DNA of 64,000 nucleotides, taken from Sipunculus nudus (Eukaryota; Annelida; Sipuncula; Golfingiida; Sipunculidae). Position 1 is the stretch's first letter, and each line of letters starts with the position of its first letter. The DNA lies in assembly GCA_026874595.1 (NCBI GenBank), contig CM049317.1, positions 48,944,401 through 49,008,400 of the forward strand. The letters are read 5' to 3'. Below are positions 1 through 11,943 of this stretch, in pieces. The position numbers and the translations under genes are program-made. A model generated the notes under the pieces. It was given only the letters and a program-made list of their open reading frames with translations. It was not told where the DNA came from and did not search any database.

Positions 1-718
1 GATCGCGTCTCCTATATAATTATTCGAATAGTAGCTTATCCGTATAGAGTGGAGGAAAATGAAGTTTTTTCATCGACCGAACAACACCTATCTACGATTA
101 ATTTATATATATTCAGTCATATCTCCTCAAACCTGTCATGGGTTATGCTTACCCTCCAAATGAATATCAACAAATTTTTTTTTTACGTCAAAATCCTAAC
201 AGACAAACCAAAGCTGCAACATAAAACCTTTCGCCATCTGGCTGCGGTATATTTTTACACCTAATCCTAGCCTAGCGGCGAAATAATCCTTGAATAATAT
301 AGAGAAAATGTAGAAATAGACGATGTATGTACATTGTTATCCTATTTAGAAATTGCCCTCATAGAGAATCTGAAGAGTTTGACATATACAGATGGACGAT
401 TCAGATGAATTCCGATGGATGATGTTGTATTGAACCTTAGTTTTATCAGGTGGTACGATCCTACGGACAACCTCCTGAGGTAGGCAGCTAGAGGTCTGTT
501 GTTTATATTCGATGGGCGGTTTAATAACGCATGGGTGATTAAACAGAGCTTTTCCTGCATTGAATAGCTCATTAAAGTCTTTAGAACTCTGAACACGCAG
601 CATAAAATCCTGACACCCAACAGAGGAAATAGGTTGTGTGATTTGGATCAATAAATTACATTAAGCCTCGTTCATTTGATAGTAAATCCTACGGGGGTTT
701 GTACAGTCGAGGGGTAAA
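1..718. repeat. X part of 5' module, copy 1
   Basis: This stretch aligns by eye with 3866-4704: a shared start near 'attcgaatagtag', the shared 'atatctcctcaaacct', 'cttttcctgcat' and 'gaacacgcagcataaaatc' blocks, and a shared end at 'cagtcgaggggtaaaa'. It is probably cut by the left window edge. On the minus strand it carries an open stretch of about 100 codons (346-651). In copy 2 the corresponding frame has a TAG and a 1-nt change, so that reading frame is not maintained. No known domain is recognised. The last 20 or so bases are the head of the SINE that is longer in copy 2, so the SINE was present before X was duplicated and was truncated here. Confidence 0.6.
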
Positions 719-1216
719 ATGGTGTTTGCTTTCTATAACGGACGAATTGGTATTTCGAATGTTGGTCTACTCCGATTCATTAAATTTATCCATGTAAATG
801 CCTCTGCTTCTCCCCTTGAGGCAAGGCCCACGCTCTATCATAGATAAACTTTTCATTTTTTTTTTCACCTCATTCACGACTCTGGGATTGTTCAAACTAT
901 TATGTTAGAAATAGTTAGCATAAAAAGGCAACCATGAAATCCAAGCTGAACCAGGTTGTAGTATAACAGAATCTGAGCTAAATTTACGGTCATCAATTAA
1001 ATAATGAATCTTGAGAAAATCGTCAATAGCTTCGGAATAATGACCCCCTTACGTTACAAAATGCCTCAGCTGTCTGAACAATAAATGTCACTTGTATCAT
1101 GGAGTTATGCCACTGGATTAATGCTCCTTTGTTTGAACATTAATACACAGAAAATGCCTTATTTTTTAAATTTTTTTTTTGTTTTTGGGCTCTCTTTATA
1201 CAACGAATCAGAATGG

Positions 1217-1263
<47 letters not shown>
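1217..1263. repeat. (CT)n(AT)n microsatellite
   Basis: Compound dinucleotide tract, CT followed directly by AT. Confidence 0.95.
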
Positions 1264-1266
<3 letters not shown>

Positions 1267-2517
1267 ATATGTTTAACTCAATGGTTTCATTAGGTGTCTG
1301 TATACCTTTTCCTTACTTAACCATTAGCACAAGGATGTAAAAATAAAACTTGGCATGTACTAACGTCCTCAATTTAAACCTGGTGTATAGTGTACACAAG
1401 TCATGAGCTGAACTAAGTGATGTTTGACAGGGGTAGAGCAAGAAAGAATTGGCGGGGATTCAGTAACTTGGCCTTGGCCTTTAGATACTTTTTTAACTAT
1501 TTGGTCATCAAGAAGGCAGCGCATGCCTGTTGCCAGCAAATGGTTGTAGTAAAAACTGTTTTTTTTCAAAGGAGATGGAAACAGAAATAGGAAGGAAAGG
1601 TAAAAGAATTGGATCCGCTTGTTCCCTGTACGTTTTCAACGTATTACCAATAGTTGGATAGCCACATAATTTTTTTTATATCTAAACAAAATATGATTTA
1701 TCCTCATGTTTTTTTCTAAGTTATTCATGGACCTCTATCTTATTTATATATCTTTTCCCTGCTTTCAATTAAAGGAACCATTGATCAACATTAACACCAT
1801 GTTAGTTAACCTTATCCATAAACAACCATGGCTATTTATCATTAAGCAGTCAACACACGTTTTATGTAGCTCTTCTCTTAGCTTTTATATGTCTAGAAAA
1901 TATGTATTGTTACGGGGTCCTTTTATTTATGAGTTACTAGGGATAATATAGTTCCTTGCGTGTTCCCTCTTACCTGGCACCCCTATAAATCAACCCTGAT
2001 TATTGTGTGTGAGGTTGTTTGGGTGTCTGCAGGCATGCTTGAATATATATTTGTATGGGTGCGCCTGTTTATTCATGTGAATGTGTGTCAAAACTATAAG
2101 TATTTAAGTGTAGGGTTGGAGAGATACAGAAGCAGATTGGATATCTGCTAGTAGAATAGTTGTTGTATTGACATGTACCTATTACATAGCCGCTACAGAT
2201 TTATTTTTTTAAATAATTTGCGTTTATAGTGGTGACAAGTAGATAGGACATACATCAATGGCAGGCAAGCATTTGATGAAATTCCATGACTTCCCAGACG
2301 ACAAAAATTAACCATTGAATGTTCAGGGGAGTTAACCTTCATTTAGGTAATTAATAATTATCAGCAGTATGGACCATAACCATGCCCGATTTTATCGAGG
2401 AAATGTGATTGGTTATATCCCCTGTATTAAATTACTACTAGTTGTTAACCCATATTCAACGTGTCACAGTGTTGGGTATATGCCCTGTTTACCGTGTGTG
2501 TCGACGAAAGCGTTAGG

Positions 2518-2583
2518 ATGTCTGGTGTTTTAGTAATTTACTTGTGGCTGAGTGTTGGCATTCATTCTGTGCTCAGCGGCGAG
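2518..2583 (+). CDS. Signal-peptide exon, first module copy (frame-altered)
   Basis: ATG followed by 21 codons reading as a short hydrophobic leader (begins MSGVLVIYLWLSVG), ending at a strong donor GAG|GTAAGG. It is clearly homologous to the exon at 10746-10824: both share 'gtaatttacttgtggct' and the donor context 'gtaaggtgatg'. Copy 1 is 13 nt shorter just before the donor, so it ends in phase 0 while every downstream CTLD exon seen in this locus accepts phase 1. No CTLD exon follows before the next module. It is probably a dead first exon, or it serves a partner with a phase-0 acceptor that I do not see. Confidence 0.5.
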
Positions 2584-2821
2584 GTAAGGTGATGATTTTA
2601 TCAATTTCGGTATATTTAGATAAAAATAACTGACATGTGCTTGACATATGATTATATCGCGAGGTGGATATTACATGCCAACTTAGTCTAAGGAACATGA
2701 TGACCGGCCGACGACCGACACCCATATGTCATATGATCTGACTGTCTGCAAACCTCCCTGACACAAATATTGGGTATTTTGATTATGTTATTCATCCTTG
2801 TAGGATATGGTACAATAACAC

Positions 2822-2822
2822 A

Positions 2823-2860
<38 letters not shown>

Positions 2861-2861
2861 T
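2822..2861. repeat. (AT)n(GT)n microsatellite
   Basis: AT tract passing directly into GT dinucleotides, inside module copy 1. Confidence 0.95.
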
Positions 2862-3865
2862 TGTACTGTTCGTCCATTAATCAAGTATATGTGTTTGAAA
2901 TCTAACCTAATCGCCGATTGTCAATGATCTTGTTACAGACAGAAATAGCATAACCCCATCTTCAAAAATCTATTGATTGCCGCATGCTTTATATTTATCT
3001 TTTTACCGAATGTAACTGCAGGGTATTATCCCAAATTAAATTACATAGAGTATTATTTTTTTAGCGTTTTTGTTGGCACTTTAGATATCTGTTTTTCATG
3101 ATTATGTACCAGAGGAACAGGTTCTGACATGACGGACACCTGCAAATTCATAAAATAATCATAAATGTGTATAATTGTATGTACAAAGAGATATGTAATA
3201 CAGTAGCAAAAATATAAAATCAATACAAATGAAATAAATTAATTTGAAATATTTTTTTTTCGGTGGAAAATCTACACCGTAACAGCACATTTAAACAATT
3301 ATCCGGGATACCTAGGAATACACTGGAAAAGAATCTTGACCTCAGTTAATACAGACCTTGTCTGAATATGGCTATGTATCGTGGTAATTCCTGGTAGATG
3401 TCGTGTCCAGTGGCATTCTTTGCAGGTAATAAAAGCCCAACGGATAGACACCATATCAGGCGTAAAGAACTATCTCTAAACCAAATAAATGCCCTTCAAT
3501 TTTCTGTCAATATAAAATTCATCTAATTATAGCACACATCGGCTTTGAAATAGCATGTGCAAACAATTAAAAAAAAAAGATGGCATGACAAACAAACATA
3601 TCCGTAAAAAATTAGCGTGTGACATGGCTGACATGGCTTTGTTAGCTGTTTATTATATATATTTATGTTCAGCCTTTAACATCATCGGCATTGTTTGAGG
3701 CCGATCATTGTTATTCATGGGTTTATCCAACGACAACACAATGATCTCAGCATTATATATAAATTCTTTCTCATATTTATTATCTATGGCATATACGAAT
3801 AAGTCAACTGAATAATTTGTAATTATAAAGCAAAAATAAATGTTTAATTTATTATGGGGCAATTA

Positions 3866-4704
3866 AATTAATCGTCTCTTATATCATAATTCGAATAGTA
3901 GCTTGTCCGAATAGAGTGCAGGAAAAAAAAAGATTTTTCATCGACCGCACAACACTTATCTACGATTTATGTATATTTATATTCAGTCATATCTCCTCAA
4001 ACCTTTCATGTGTGCGCGTTTTTTTACGTCAAAATCCAAACAGACAAATCAAAGCTGCAACATATAACCTTTCGCCATCTAGCTGCGGTATAATAATACA
4101 CCTAATTCTAGCCTAGCGGCGGAATAATCCTCGAATTACATAGAGGAAATGTAGGAAAAATGACGATGTAAGTACATTGTCATCCTATTTAGAAATTCCC
4201 CTTATGGAGAATCAGAAGAGTTTGGCAGATACAGATGGACGATTCGGATGAATTCCGAAGGATGATGTTGTATTGAATCTAAGTTTTATCAGGTGGTTCG
4301 ATCCTGCGGCCAACCTCCTGAGGTAGGCAGCTAGAGGTCTGTTGTTTATATTCGATGGACGGTTTAATACGGATGGGTGATGAAACAGGGCTTTTCCTGC
4401 ATAGAGAGGGATATTTACATGATAAGTGTAATTATAATATTTCTTGCTAAAAATATATTGGTAATTGTTTCTGTGGACTGCCAGACAGTAAGTCAATCGC
4501 CAAGAACTATTAAGCTGATGGATTTAAGGTCTTAAGATTCCCGATGGGATCCTGGCCGGAGCATCAAGAAACGGACCAAAATCTCAATATCATATTAAAG
4601 TCTTAAGAACTCTGAACACGCAGCATAAAATCTGACACCCAGCAGAGGAATTAGGTTGTGTATTTGCATCAGTAAATTACATTAAACCTCGTTCAGGGGG
4701 CCTG
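3866..4704. repeat. X part of 5' module, copy 2
   Basis: Second copy of the 1-718 sequence. It differs by a roughly 170-base insertion or divergence between about 4400 and 4590, after which the 'gaacacgcagcataaaat' block resumes. The minus-strand open frame here (4212-4496) is not the frame that is open in copy 1, which argues against conserved coding. Confidence 0.6.
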
Positions 4705-4842
4705 GACAGTCGAGGGGTAAAACGCTAGGCTGTCTCCGTTTGAGACCCGTATTCCCGTCGTGGCTTTGACAGTGGGTAGTTTTTTCCATGTCCTCCGGTT
4801 TCCTCTAATAATGCTTCTGAACGCCGCCATCTGAGCCATGGA
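4705..4842 (+). mobile_element. tRNA-derived SINE fragment
   Basis: A tRNA-like head ('gtcgaggggtaaaacgctag' resembling box A, 'gtttgagaccc' resembling box B) is followed by a central stretch with 'ccatgtcctccggtttcctc' and 'gaacgccgccatct'. That succession is typical of SINEs widespread in mollusc genomes (recalled family knowledge, not searched). No A- or T-rich tail is visible. Its right end abuts the gag remnant directly, so either the SINE inserted into the gag or a deletion fused them. The SINE head is also present at the end of X copy 1. Confidence 0.6.
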
Positions 4843-4844
4843 GA

Positions 4845-5629
4845 ATGCCGAGATTATTGAGCAGCAATGTCAAGAGTTTCAGGAGCCTTCTCATCAAGAA
4901 AAGTTTTATCATCTCCGTTAATACAGTGCTTAGATTCTTCAAGCAAAATCAACTGGCGCAAATTGTCATAATCTTCCATTACATTTTTAAAACTACACCA
5001 GCGATCAAACAACTGCTCTTTTGTCCTAGCAAATTCGACGTAGGTCTGTTCTTTGCGCTTTTCCCAATTTCTGAATATCTGGGGGTAAGCCTCCGGAACT
5101 AACTAATAGCCTTTTAGGATGTAATAGCATAGTCCAATTTTCCTTAGGCCATTTTAAATGTTCAGATACCTTCTCAAAGTGTAAGAAATATTTATCAACC
5201 TCTTTTTCTTGAAAAGGTTGCACAGGTCTTATGTGTTTAGCAACATCAAAACTGTGAGTTGGGGAGGCACGGAGACTATGTTCTAGTTTAAGTCTTTCTA
5301 ACTCCAGTCGTTTTAACTCAATTTCTTTTTCTTTTTCTAGTCTTTCTCTTTCTAACCTTTTATGTGCTTCCCTCTCTAACTGTTTTAATGCTAGCTCATT
5401 TTTACTTTTTAACTTTTTTAATCCCAACTGCATAGCAAGGCCATTATTTTTTTATGTTTCAACTTCACTCTCTTCAATTAAACCTTTGCTAACTAGATCT
5501 TGCATGATTTTAGCAATGATATCAGGCTTTCTCAAAGCTTTTTTCACACTTAGCTCTAAAAGTTGTCCCAAACGCAACAACTGTTCCTTTGTCAAATGTT
5601 TAAGTTGATTAGGGTGGGATCGTCAACAA
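4845..5629 (-). pseudogene. Broken retrotransposon gag (Ty3/gypsy-like)
   Basis: Minus-strand coding relic of a capsid-precursor protein from an LTR retroelement. From its N-terminal side: an SAP/helical segment (about 5629-5455), an in-frame TAA (5452-5454), a highly charged Lys/Glu/Arg coiled coil (about 5430-5260), then the start of the capsid region with the recognisable EKEVDKYFLHFEK block. Near 5135-5100 the reading breaks: a stretch of the capsid helices is missing and the continuation, including TYVEFARTKEQL, lies in another frame down to about 4845, where the SINE joint cuts it. No protease, RT or integrase is present. The copy is inactive by a stop, a frame break with internal deletion, and 3' truncation. 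The plus-strand frame open at 4845-5102 is only its antisense. Confidence 0.75.
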
Positions 5630-5649
5630 ATGTCTCAGGTTTGAAATCT

Positions 5650-6631
5650 GCAATGTAATGATGTTAAAACAATACTAAAAAAACACTGAGATAAATCCTG
5701 TAAACAATGTATTGTAAACAATATGTATCCAGGTCAAGGCCTAATAAATTTTTAAAACTATTAAGCCTCCAGACGAGCTCACAATTCTATGTCACGGAAC
5801 CTAATATCAACAGATCACGTATGCGTGATGAACATAAATTTCGTAATTGAGAAAAATATAATCAGATTCTGTAATACTAGGCAGCGTGAAACGTCTAGGG
5901 GAACGAATAAAGAAGTCAGTTTTTTTTGTTAACAATTAACCATAATTAATTCTTAAAACAACCCTACCATTACAATACACTAAATCAATACAATTACACA
6001 GTATAACGGCAGTAAAACAGCAAATCAATACAATCACACAGTAAAAAAAAAGTGCACAGTACCTTGATACCACCACTGTCACAGAGACAAGTCCTTTAAA
6101 ATGTATAAGCCGGACGAACAGTTCACACAAATTCTCTCGGAGAATAACAGCCCAATGTAAAGCTCTTGTGCCAATCCCGAAAGTAAACTAAAGACCAAAT
6201 AAGATTTGTCACAAATCCAGAAGAAAATCTGAAGAAAATCTATAACTGCCGCACTTATCGGAAAAGGTCCCACAAACTGACATACACGCTCTGTGTCCGC
6301 TGGAATATCCTCTCACCTCTCTCTCGGCTCTAAAACACAGCCCCCTATTTATAACTTCTTATCTCCAGCCGAGAACCTTCCATTTCTCGAACAATCTAAA
6401 TAATCTAACATAGTACACACGTTCAAAGAACATACAAGAACAAAGAACGCTGTGTATCTAGGTTTCAACCAATGCGGTGAAACTAAGCCTGCAACATCTG
6501 GCCAGGCGAGGCCGCTACATCACGAGCTACGCGTGGCACACAAACTTAATGCCAACAACACATGGAACATCCGTGTGCACAATAAAACAATCACCTGTAA
6601 GACCGCTGCACACAATAAAATGGGCACCTGT

Positions 6632-6635
<4 letters not shown>
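5650..6635 (-). mobile_element. Candidate 5' LTR/leader of the gag relic
   Basis: The stretch upstream of gag on the minus strand has promoter-like traits: a TATAAATAG box (plus coordinates 6345-6353) and, about 220 bases further upstream, a repeated 'cacaataaaa...cacctgtaa' pair (6574-6632), as in a U3 region. A plausible outer end begins TGTTACAGGTG on the minus strand (about 6634). I could not place the inner LTR end or a primer-binding site, and no second LTR is in the window. No gene is seen in this stretch; short frames at 5936-6273 look fortuitous. Confidence 0.35.
6345..6353 (-). promoter_or_regulatory. TATA-like box in candidate LTR
   Basis: Reads TATAAATAG on the minus strand, followed downstream by a C/G-containing initiation-like region and then, about 700 bases on, the gag relic in the same orientation. 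Confidence 0.4.

Positions 6636-6695
<60 letters not shown>
6636..6695. repeat. (AT)n microsatellite
   Basis: About 60 bases of uninterrupted AT dinucleotides at the junction between the retroelement relic and the flanking host sequence. Confidence 0.95.
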
Positions 6696-6697
<2 letters not shown>

Positions 6698-6854
6698 TTA
6701 TATGTATCTGTTTAAATTACGCAGGCATTCTGATTTGTGTTAAGCGCAGACACAGTGCGCTGCTGTGAGTGCCGCACTTGATGAACTCTCGCGGGGTGTA
6801 AACACAGCGCTCACTGGACCGCAAAAATTGGTTTGAATCTAATTAAATGGTTGT

Positions 6855-7742
6855 CGTCACTGAACTCCATCTTTAACATACTATTCACTGCCGTTTGCTT
6901 TACCTATTTTCCCCCTACCCTAGCAAGGTTTTGTCCCAAATTTAATAGAAAAGAATAGTATATTTTTTACCAGCATTATTGTTGGCACTTTAGCTATCTG
7001 GTTTTTTTTTATATTATAGACTGTTTACGTGAGATTATAGGAACATGTCTTAAAAATATAGTTCTCACACGTATGATGGATACCCGCAAATTCATAGAAC
7101 ACAAATTGAGATACTTGTATGTACAAAGAGGTATTTAATAAAGCAGTCAAAATGTAAATTAATACAAATGAAATCAAATTATTTTCTATTTTTTTCTTGG
7201 GGAAAATCTACACTGTAACAGCACATTGAAATGATTATCGAGAATACCTTGGAATTCACTAGAAAGTTTTTGACTTCATTTAGTATTGACCTTGTCTCAA
7301 AATGGCCATCTATCGTGGTATTTCCTAGCAGATTTCATGTCCAGTGGCATTCCTTGCAGAATATAAAAGCTCAACGAACATAAATTATATCAGGCATGAT
7401 AAACTAGCTCCGAAACATATAAATAACTAGCTCCGAAACTTTTCCCTCAATATATACTTCCTCTAATCATAACAAACATCGATTGTGAAATATTATGTGC
7501 AAAAAAAATTTAAAACAAATTGCATGACAAATAAAACATATCCGTAATAAGTTGCGTGTTAGGTGGCTGACATGGCTTTGTTAACTGAAAGTTATGTATT
7601 TCTTTTCGACCTTTATTATCATCATCCTTTTTTGATGGCAAACAATGTAACGACAGCACAATAATCTCTGCATTATACATAAATTCTTTCACATATTTAT
7701 TATCTGTGGCGTAAACGAATAAGTCAACTGAATAATTTGTAA
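6855..7742 (+). repeat. Y part of 5' module, copy 2 (3' end only)
   Basis: Aligns with 2950-3840 of copy 1 and, in part, with 11155-12300 of copy 3. The signal-peptide exon half of Y is absent here; the SINE and retroelement block lies where it should be. The copy therefore lost its first exon. No coding sequence is recognised. Confidence 0.6.

Positions 7743-7743
<1 letters not shown>

Positions 7744-7792
<49 letters not shown>
7744..7792. repeat. (AT)n microsatellite
   Basis: Uninterrupted AT tract directly after the end of Y copy 2. Confidence 0.95.
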
Positions 7793-7796
<4 letters not shown>

Positions 7797-7797
<1 letters not shown>

Positions 7798-7835
7798 GTT
7801 AATCAGTGAACGCGTCTCCTTTGTCATTAATCGAA
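7797..7835. repeat. Stub of X part, copy 3
   Basis: A few dozen bases ('gaacgcgtctcct...cattaatcgaa') match the beginning of X copies 1 and 2, after which homology is lost in AT repeats. This marks the expected module boundary. Confidence 0.35.
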
Positions 7836-7846
7836 TATATATATAT

Positions 7847-7903
7847 GGAAAGGGTATACACAGAAAAGTGGTTCACTGCCATTTTTCTGTTTATACCTTT
7901 TCC
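7847..7903. repeat. Inverted repeat (21-bp arms)
   Basis: Left arm 7847-7867 and right arm 7883-7903 are complementary over 21 bases with two mismatches, separated by a 15-base loop (gtggttcactgccat). Flanked by AT tracts on both sides. Confidence 0.8.
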
Positions 7904-7940
7904 ATCTATTAAACAATGAACCAGCATGTCTATTCATACA

Positions 7941-7944
<4 letters not shown>

Positions 7945-8026
<82 letters not shown>
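7945..8026. repeat. (AT)n(GA)n microsatellite
   Basis: AT tract to about 7988, then a GA tract with one AAA interruption. Confidence 0.95.
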
Positions 8027-8564
8027 TTCATAGGTTAAAGTATGACTCTGAAACGTTATATATAATTTCCTCTATTATTATAATTGGTAGGATTTCTATT
8101 AACATGCGGTGGTAAACGTGGTGAGCCCTATGTAACCCCATCCTCACTATCAATAATATCAGCTATAACCCAAAAGCACACCACAGCGTTTTTGCTTTTG
8201 GGTGTGTTGAAGCGCAACTCTCTCTCTCTCACAGAAATAGAGGTCGATTAAAGCTAGAATAGAAAAAATGCATGTTCTGAGACAGCCATTTGAACAAACA
8301 TAACAGGGAAATTTTCATTTTGTTCCTAAAGCGATGTCACCAATATGGATCTGACATAATGTCACCAATATTGTCCTGACGTATTGGCTGACAATAAAGC
8401 TCACTTAAGTTACAGTAAAACACAAAGATAGACAAGGAAAAAATATTCAGAGGGAGTCATACTGGGATAAATTTACTTCGTATTCATTTCCTCCACGACG
8501 TTTCATGCTACCTTTTTAATGAATCTGGGACCATATTTGCCCTGAAAATTGATGAAGTCCTCCA
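8027..8564. other. Unassigned intermodule sequence
   Basis: No gene or recognised element. It contains a perfect 11-bp inverted repeat (8168-8178 with 8193-8203). Confidence 0.4.
8168..8203. repeat. Perfect 11-bp inverted repeat
   Basis: acccaaaagca (8168-8178) pairs with tgcttttgggt (8193-8203) across a 14-base loop. Confidence 0.8.
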
Positions 8565-10745
8565 GTTCCCATTCATTAAATTGATCCATGACCCCTGCTC
8601 TGGCCCTGCTTTGAGGCAATCTAAGATGTATCATGGATTTAATTTTCATTTTTTACACTTCATTCACTACTGTGGTAATCTTCTTACTATTATGTTAGAT
8701 TTAGAATAAAAAGGCAAGCAATGAAATCCAAGCTGATTTAGATTGTAGTATCATAGAGTAAATCCAAGCTGAATTATGTTGTAGTATCACACTCTCTGAG
8801 TTACATTTATAGTCATTAATTAGATAAAGAACCTTTGGAAATTTGTCTATTAACTAAGACATCAGAACCCCCCCCCCCCGTTACAAAGTGGATCAGCTGC
8901 TGAGCCAATGAATTCTGTTGTATCATGGAGTTATACTACTGCATTAAAGCTCCATGGTATTATCATGAATACACATAATGTTCTACTTACCCATACAATG
9001 AACCACCATCACTATTTATACATCTGAACAACTCCATGGTTTCATAAAGTTGCTTAAGTACCCACTTAACCATGTAGCCCCAGGATGTAGACTTAAAACT
9101 TGGCGTGCATTAACCTCCTCAATTCAAAATTGTGTATAGTGTACACAAGTCACGAGTTGATATTCGTGATGTTCGACAGGGGTTGATCCAGAAAGATTTA
9201 GTGGGGGTTCCGTTACTTAGGGGGCCCTGGGGAGAGCGTGGGGGGGGGGGGGGGGCTTCTCTGGATAATTTGCAAATGTTAGTTACCTAGAAGGCAGCTC
9301 ATGCTATTTCGAGCAAATTGTGATGGTGGTAATTGTTTTACCAAAACAAAGAGGCAAAAGCAAATATGTTGGAAATGTAATAGAATAATTAAATATACAT
9401 GTATTTTACACCTAATGATGGCAAGTCGGCAAGTCAGACCTGGCTAGGTAAACATCAAATGCCAGGTATAAAGCATGCTTGATCCTTGGTCTAGGAGGTA
9501 ATAAATTTAATTAACACAAGACTAAGGCAAATAGTCTCATTTGGGGTATTCCACGCAATTAATTGACATAAATGATGAAAAATAGTGGTCGTGAAGAGGA
9601 GAGGAAACACCCCAAATTCCTACGTTTATGATTTTGTGGCTCGCGCAGAGGCAATCCGTTTGTTTGTACATCGAGATATCCTCACAACATTAACACCATT
9701 AATATGTTTACATCATATTCTTTTGTAAATACCTGGATTTGAACCGTATGCAGCCTTTATTTTGGAAGGGTGTTAAGGCTTTTGCAGAGAGATAAGTTTC
9801 CTGCCCCCGAACGTTTTTAGATGTTTATCAGGGTCTTCGGAAAGGAAGGGTTAATCTAGTATAACCTAGTCTATATTATCAGCAGTGGGATAGCCACGTA
9901 ATAATCCTAAAATCTGTTGCTAAGTTATTCATGGACGTGTATAATGGTTTTATCTTTCTTCTCTAATATCACTTAAAGGACTCAGTGATTGTCATCAACA
10001 ACATGATAATTAACCTTGTCCATAAACAACAATAGTTATACATAATAAAAGCAGTAGACACAAGTTTTTATATAGTTCTTTCTCTCAGTTTTGATATGCC
10101 TAAGAAATGTGTATTGCAACGGTTCCCTTTTCTTTTGGAGTTACGACTGACAACATTGTTGACTGCGTGTTCTCTGTGGCACACCACCCCAACAAATCTA
10201 CCCCTGACAATCGTGTATGATCTGTATGCATGTCGACGGGAATGGTGGACATGTATATGTAGGTGTGCGTATAACAGTTTATTCATGCAAGTCTGTAAAA
10301 TATCTATCAATATTTGAGGATGTAGGGTTTGAAAGATACATATCCGAATTGAATATCAGCTGTATAGCTATGAACCTATTATATTAACCGCTACATATAT
10401 ATTATATTTTACGTGTTCAGTGGTTAAGAGGAGCTATATGGGGCATGCGTCACTGACAGGCAAGCAGTTTACTTTCCATGCGAATATTGATGTAATTACA
10501 TGACTTCCCGGTCCACAAAATTTAGCCACTAATAGAAGATGTCACAGAGATTAGAAATGTTTATCTTTGTTTATGTTAATTTGGATAAGTTATGTCAGCT
10601 GTATGGAACATACCCAGGCTTGATATCATCAAGGATCAGTACTTGGTTTTATCATCTGTATTGCAGTACTCCTCATTGTTAACCCATATTCATTCTGTAA
10701 TAGTGGTAGGAAGTGTTTATTGTATATATCGGCGCTGGTCTCGGA

Positions 10746-10824
10746 ATGTCTTGTGATTCAGTAATTTACTTGTGGCTAAGCGTGGTGATTCCTTCTGGGC
10801 TAAACTGCGAGCGGTCACCGTCAG
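10746..10824 (+). CDS. Exon 1: signal peptide
   Basis: ATG plus 25 codons, ending one base into a codon at CAG|GTAAGG. The leader reads MSCDSVIYLWLSVVIPSGLN, with a hydrophobic centre, a Gly/Leu/Asn region suited to cleavage, and a Cys-Glu-Arg stretch after it. The final G joins AC of exon 2 to give Asp. It is homologous to 2518-2583, but that copy lacks 13 nt before the donor. Confidence 0.6.
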
Positions 10825-11827
10825 GTAAGGTGATGTCAGAATATTTATATATATAAAAATGTGCTTGATATAAAGCTTTATCACCAGCTGGACATTGCAT
10901 ACGAAATAGTTAAAGGCACATGCTGACCAGCCGACCTTTGACATCCATATGCCATATGACCTGGCTGACCGGAAACCTGCGTGACACAAATTATTGTGTA
11001 TACTATTTATGTTGTATATCAGTGTAGGATATGCTTTAAATAACTATCGTAAACATAATACTATATATTATTATATTATATTTTATATTATGATTAAAAT
11101 CTCACCTAAACGCTTATCGTGATTACAGACTGATGTAGCAGGACCCGATCGTTAACAAACTATTGACTGCCATGCGCTTTATGTTTATTGTCCGTTCAGT
11201 CCATCCCAGTATATGGTTTTATCCCAAATTAAATAGCATTATGTTTAATATTTTTTTACTGTTAGTATTGCTACTTTTGCTGTCTGTTTTCCTGAGATTA
11301 TATGAACACGGGTTTAATAAATATATGGACCTGGCATGGGTGTCGGATAACTGCAAATTCACATAATATCACAAATTCTGTATACTCGTATGTACAGAGG
11401 TATGTTATAAAATAGTTAAAATATAAATTCTAATAAATGGTGTGCTTTGTTGATACTAGATGGTTTATTAAAGCAAGGATAAACGAGTTCATTTTGTGAT
11501 CATATGATAGAAAGCCTGGTGTGGGCCGGAGTCCTATTTTTCTCTAATTGTCGCCAATGCCAATGTTTGTTGACATTGGATCAAGCGCCTGTAATGCATA
11601 TCCCCCCATACCTTTAGGCAAGGGGGGGGGGAGGGATGGTTACTGTAATCACCCCCCCTGACTATTCAGAGAACAACATTTTTATATTTCAAATAAAATA
11701 TTTTTATAAATAGAATGATAGACTCACTATGAAACATGATATCGAAACCTCTTATAGAATAAACTTATACTGGAATCATAACACCTTATTTTGTAAAACC
11801 TTATACTTATTTCGCAAAATTTACAAT

Positions 11828-11863
<36 letters not shown>

Positions 11864-11890
11864 CAAATGAGTCTTGCAGGCGATAGAAAA

Positions 11891-11943
<53 letters not shown>

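Larger units (their letters stand above)
765..3865 (+). repeat. Y part of 5' module, copy 1
   Basis: 765-3240 aligns with 8565-11440, sharing 'gaaatccaagctga', 'tgtatagtgtacacaagtca' and the signal-peptide exon region. 2950-3865 aligns with 6855-7742, sharing 'ttgttggcactttag', 'tgtccagtggcatt' and 'gaataagtcaactgaat'. X plus Y gives a tandem period of about 3.9 kb. Apart from the short signal-peptide exon, the stretch holds no gene that I can recognise. It has a (CT)n(AT)n tract at 1217-1263 and an (AT)n(GT)n tract at 2822-2861. Confidence 0.65.

Noticed and set aside
346-651. Minus-strand frame in X copy 1 as a possible gene
   Set aside because: In X copy 2 the same frame has a TAG and a 1-nt change, so it is not conserved between copies; no domain recognised.
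4845-5102. Plus-strand 85-codon frame
   Set aside because: Antisense shadow of the second part of the gag relic, whose minus-strand reading is clearly family-like.
6452-6743. Plus-strand frames ending in long Tyr-Ile repeats
   Set aside because: They arise from the (AT)n microsatellite and overlap the antisense of the LTR-like region; no domain.
10068-10317. Overlapping plus (73 codons) and minus (80 codons) frames
   Set aside because: Neither shows a domain and the homologous stretch of Y copy 1 does not keep them.
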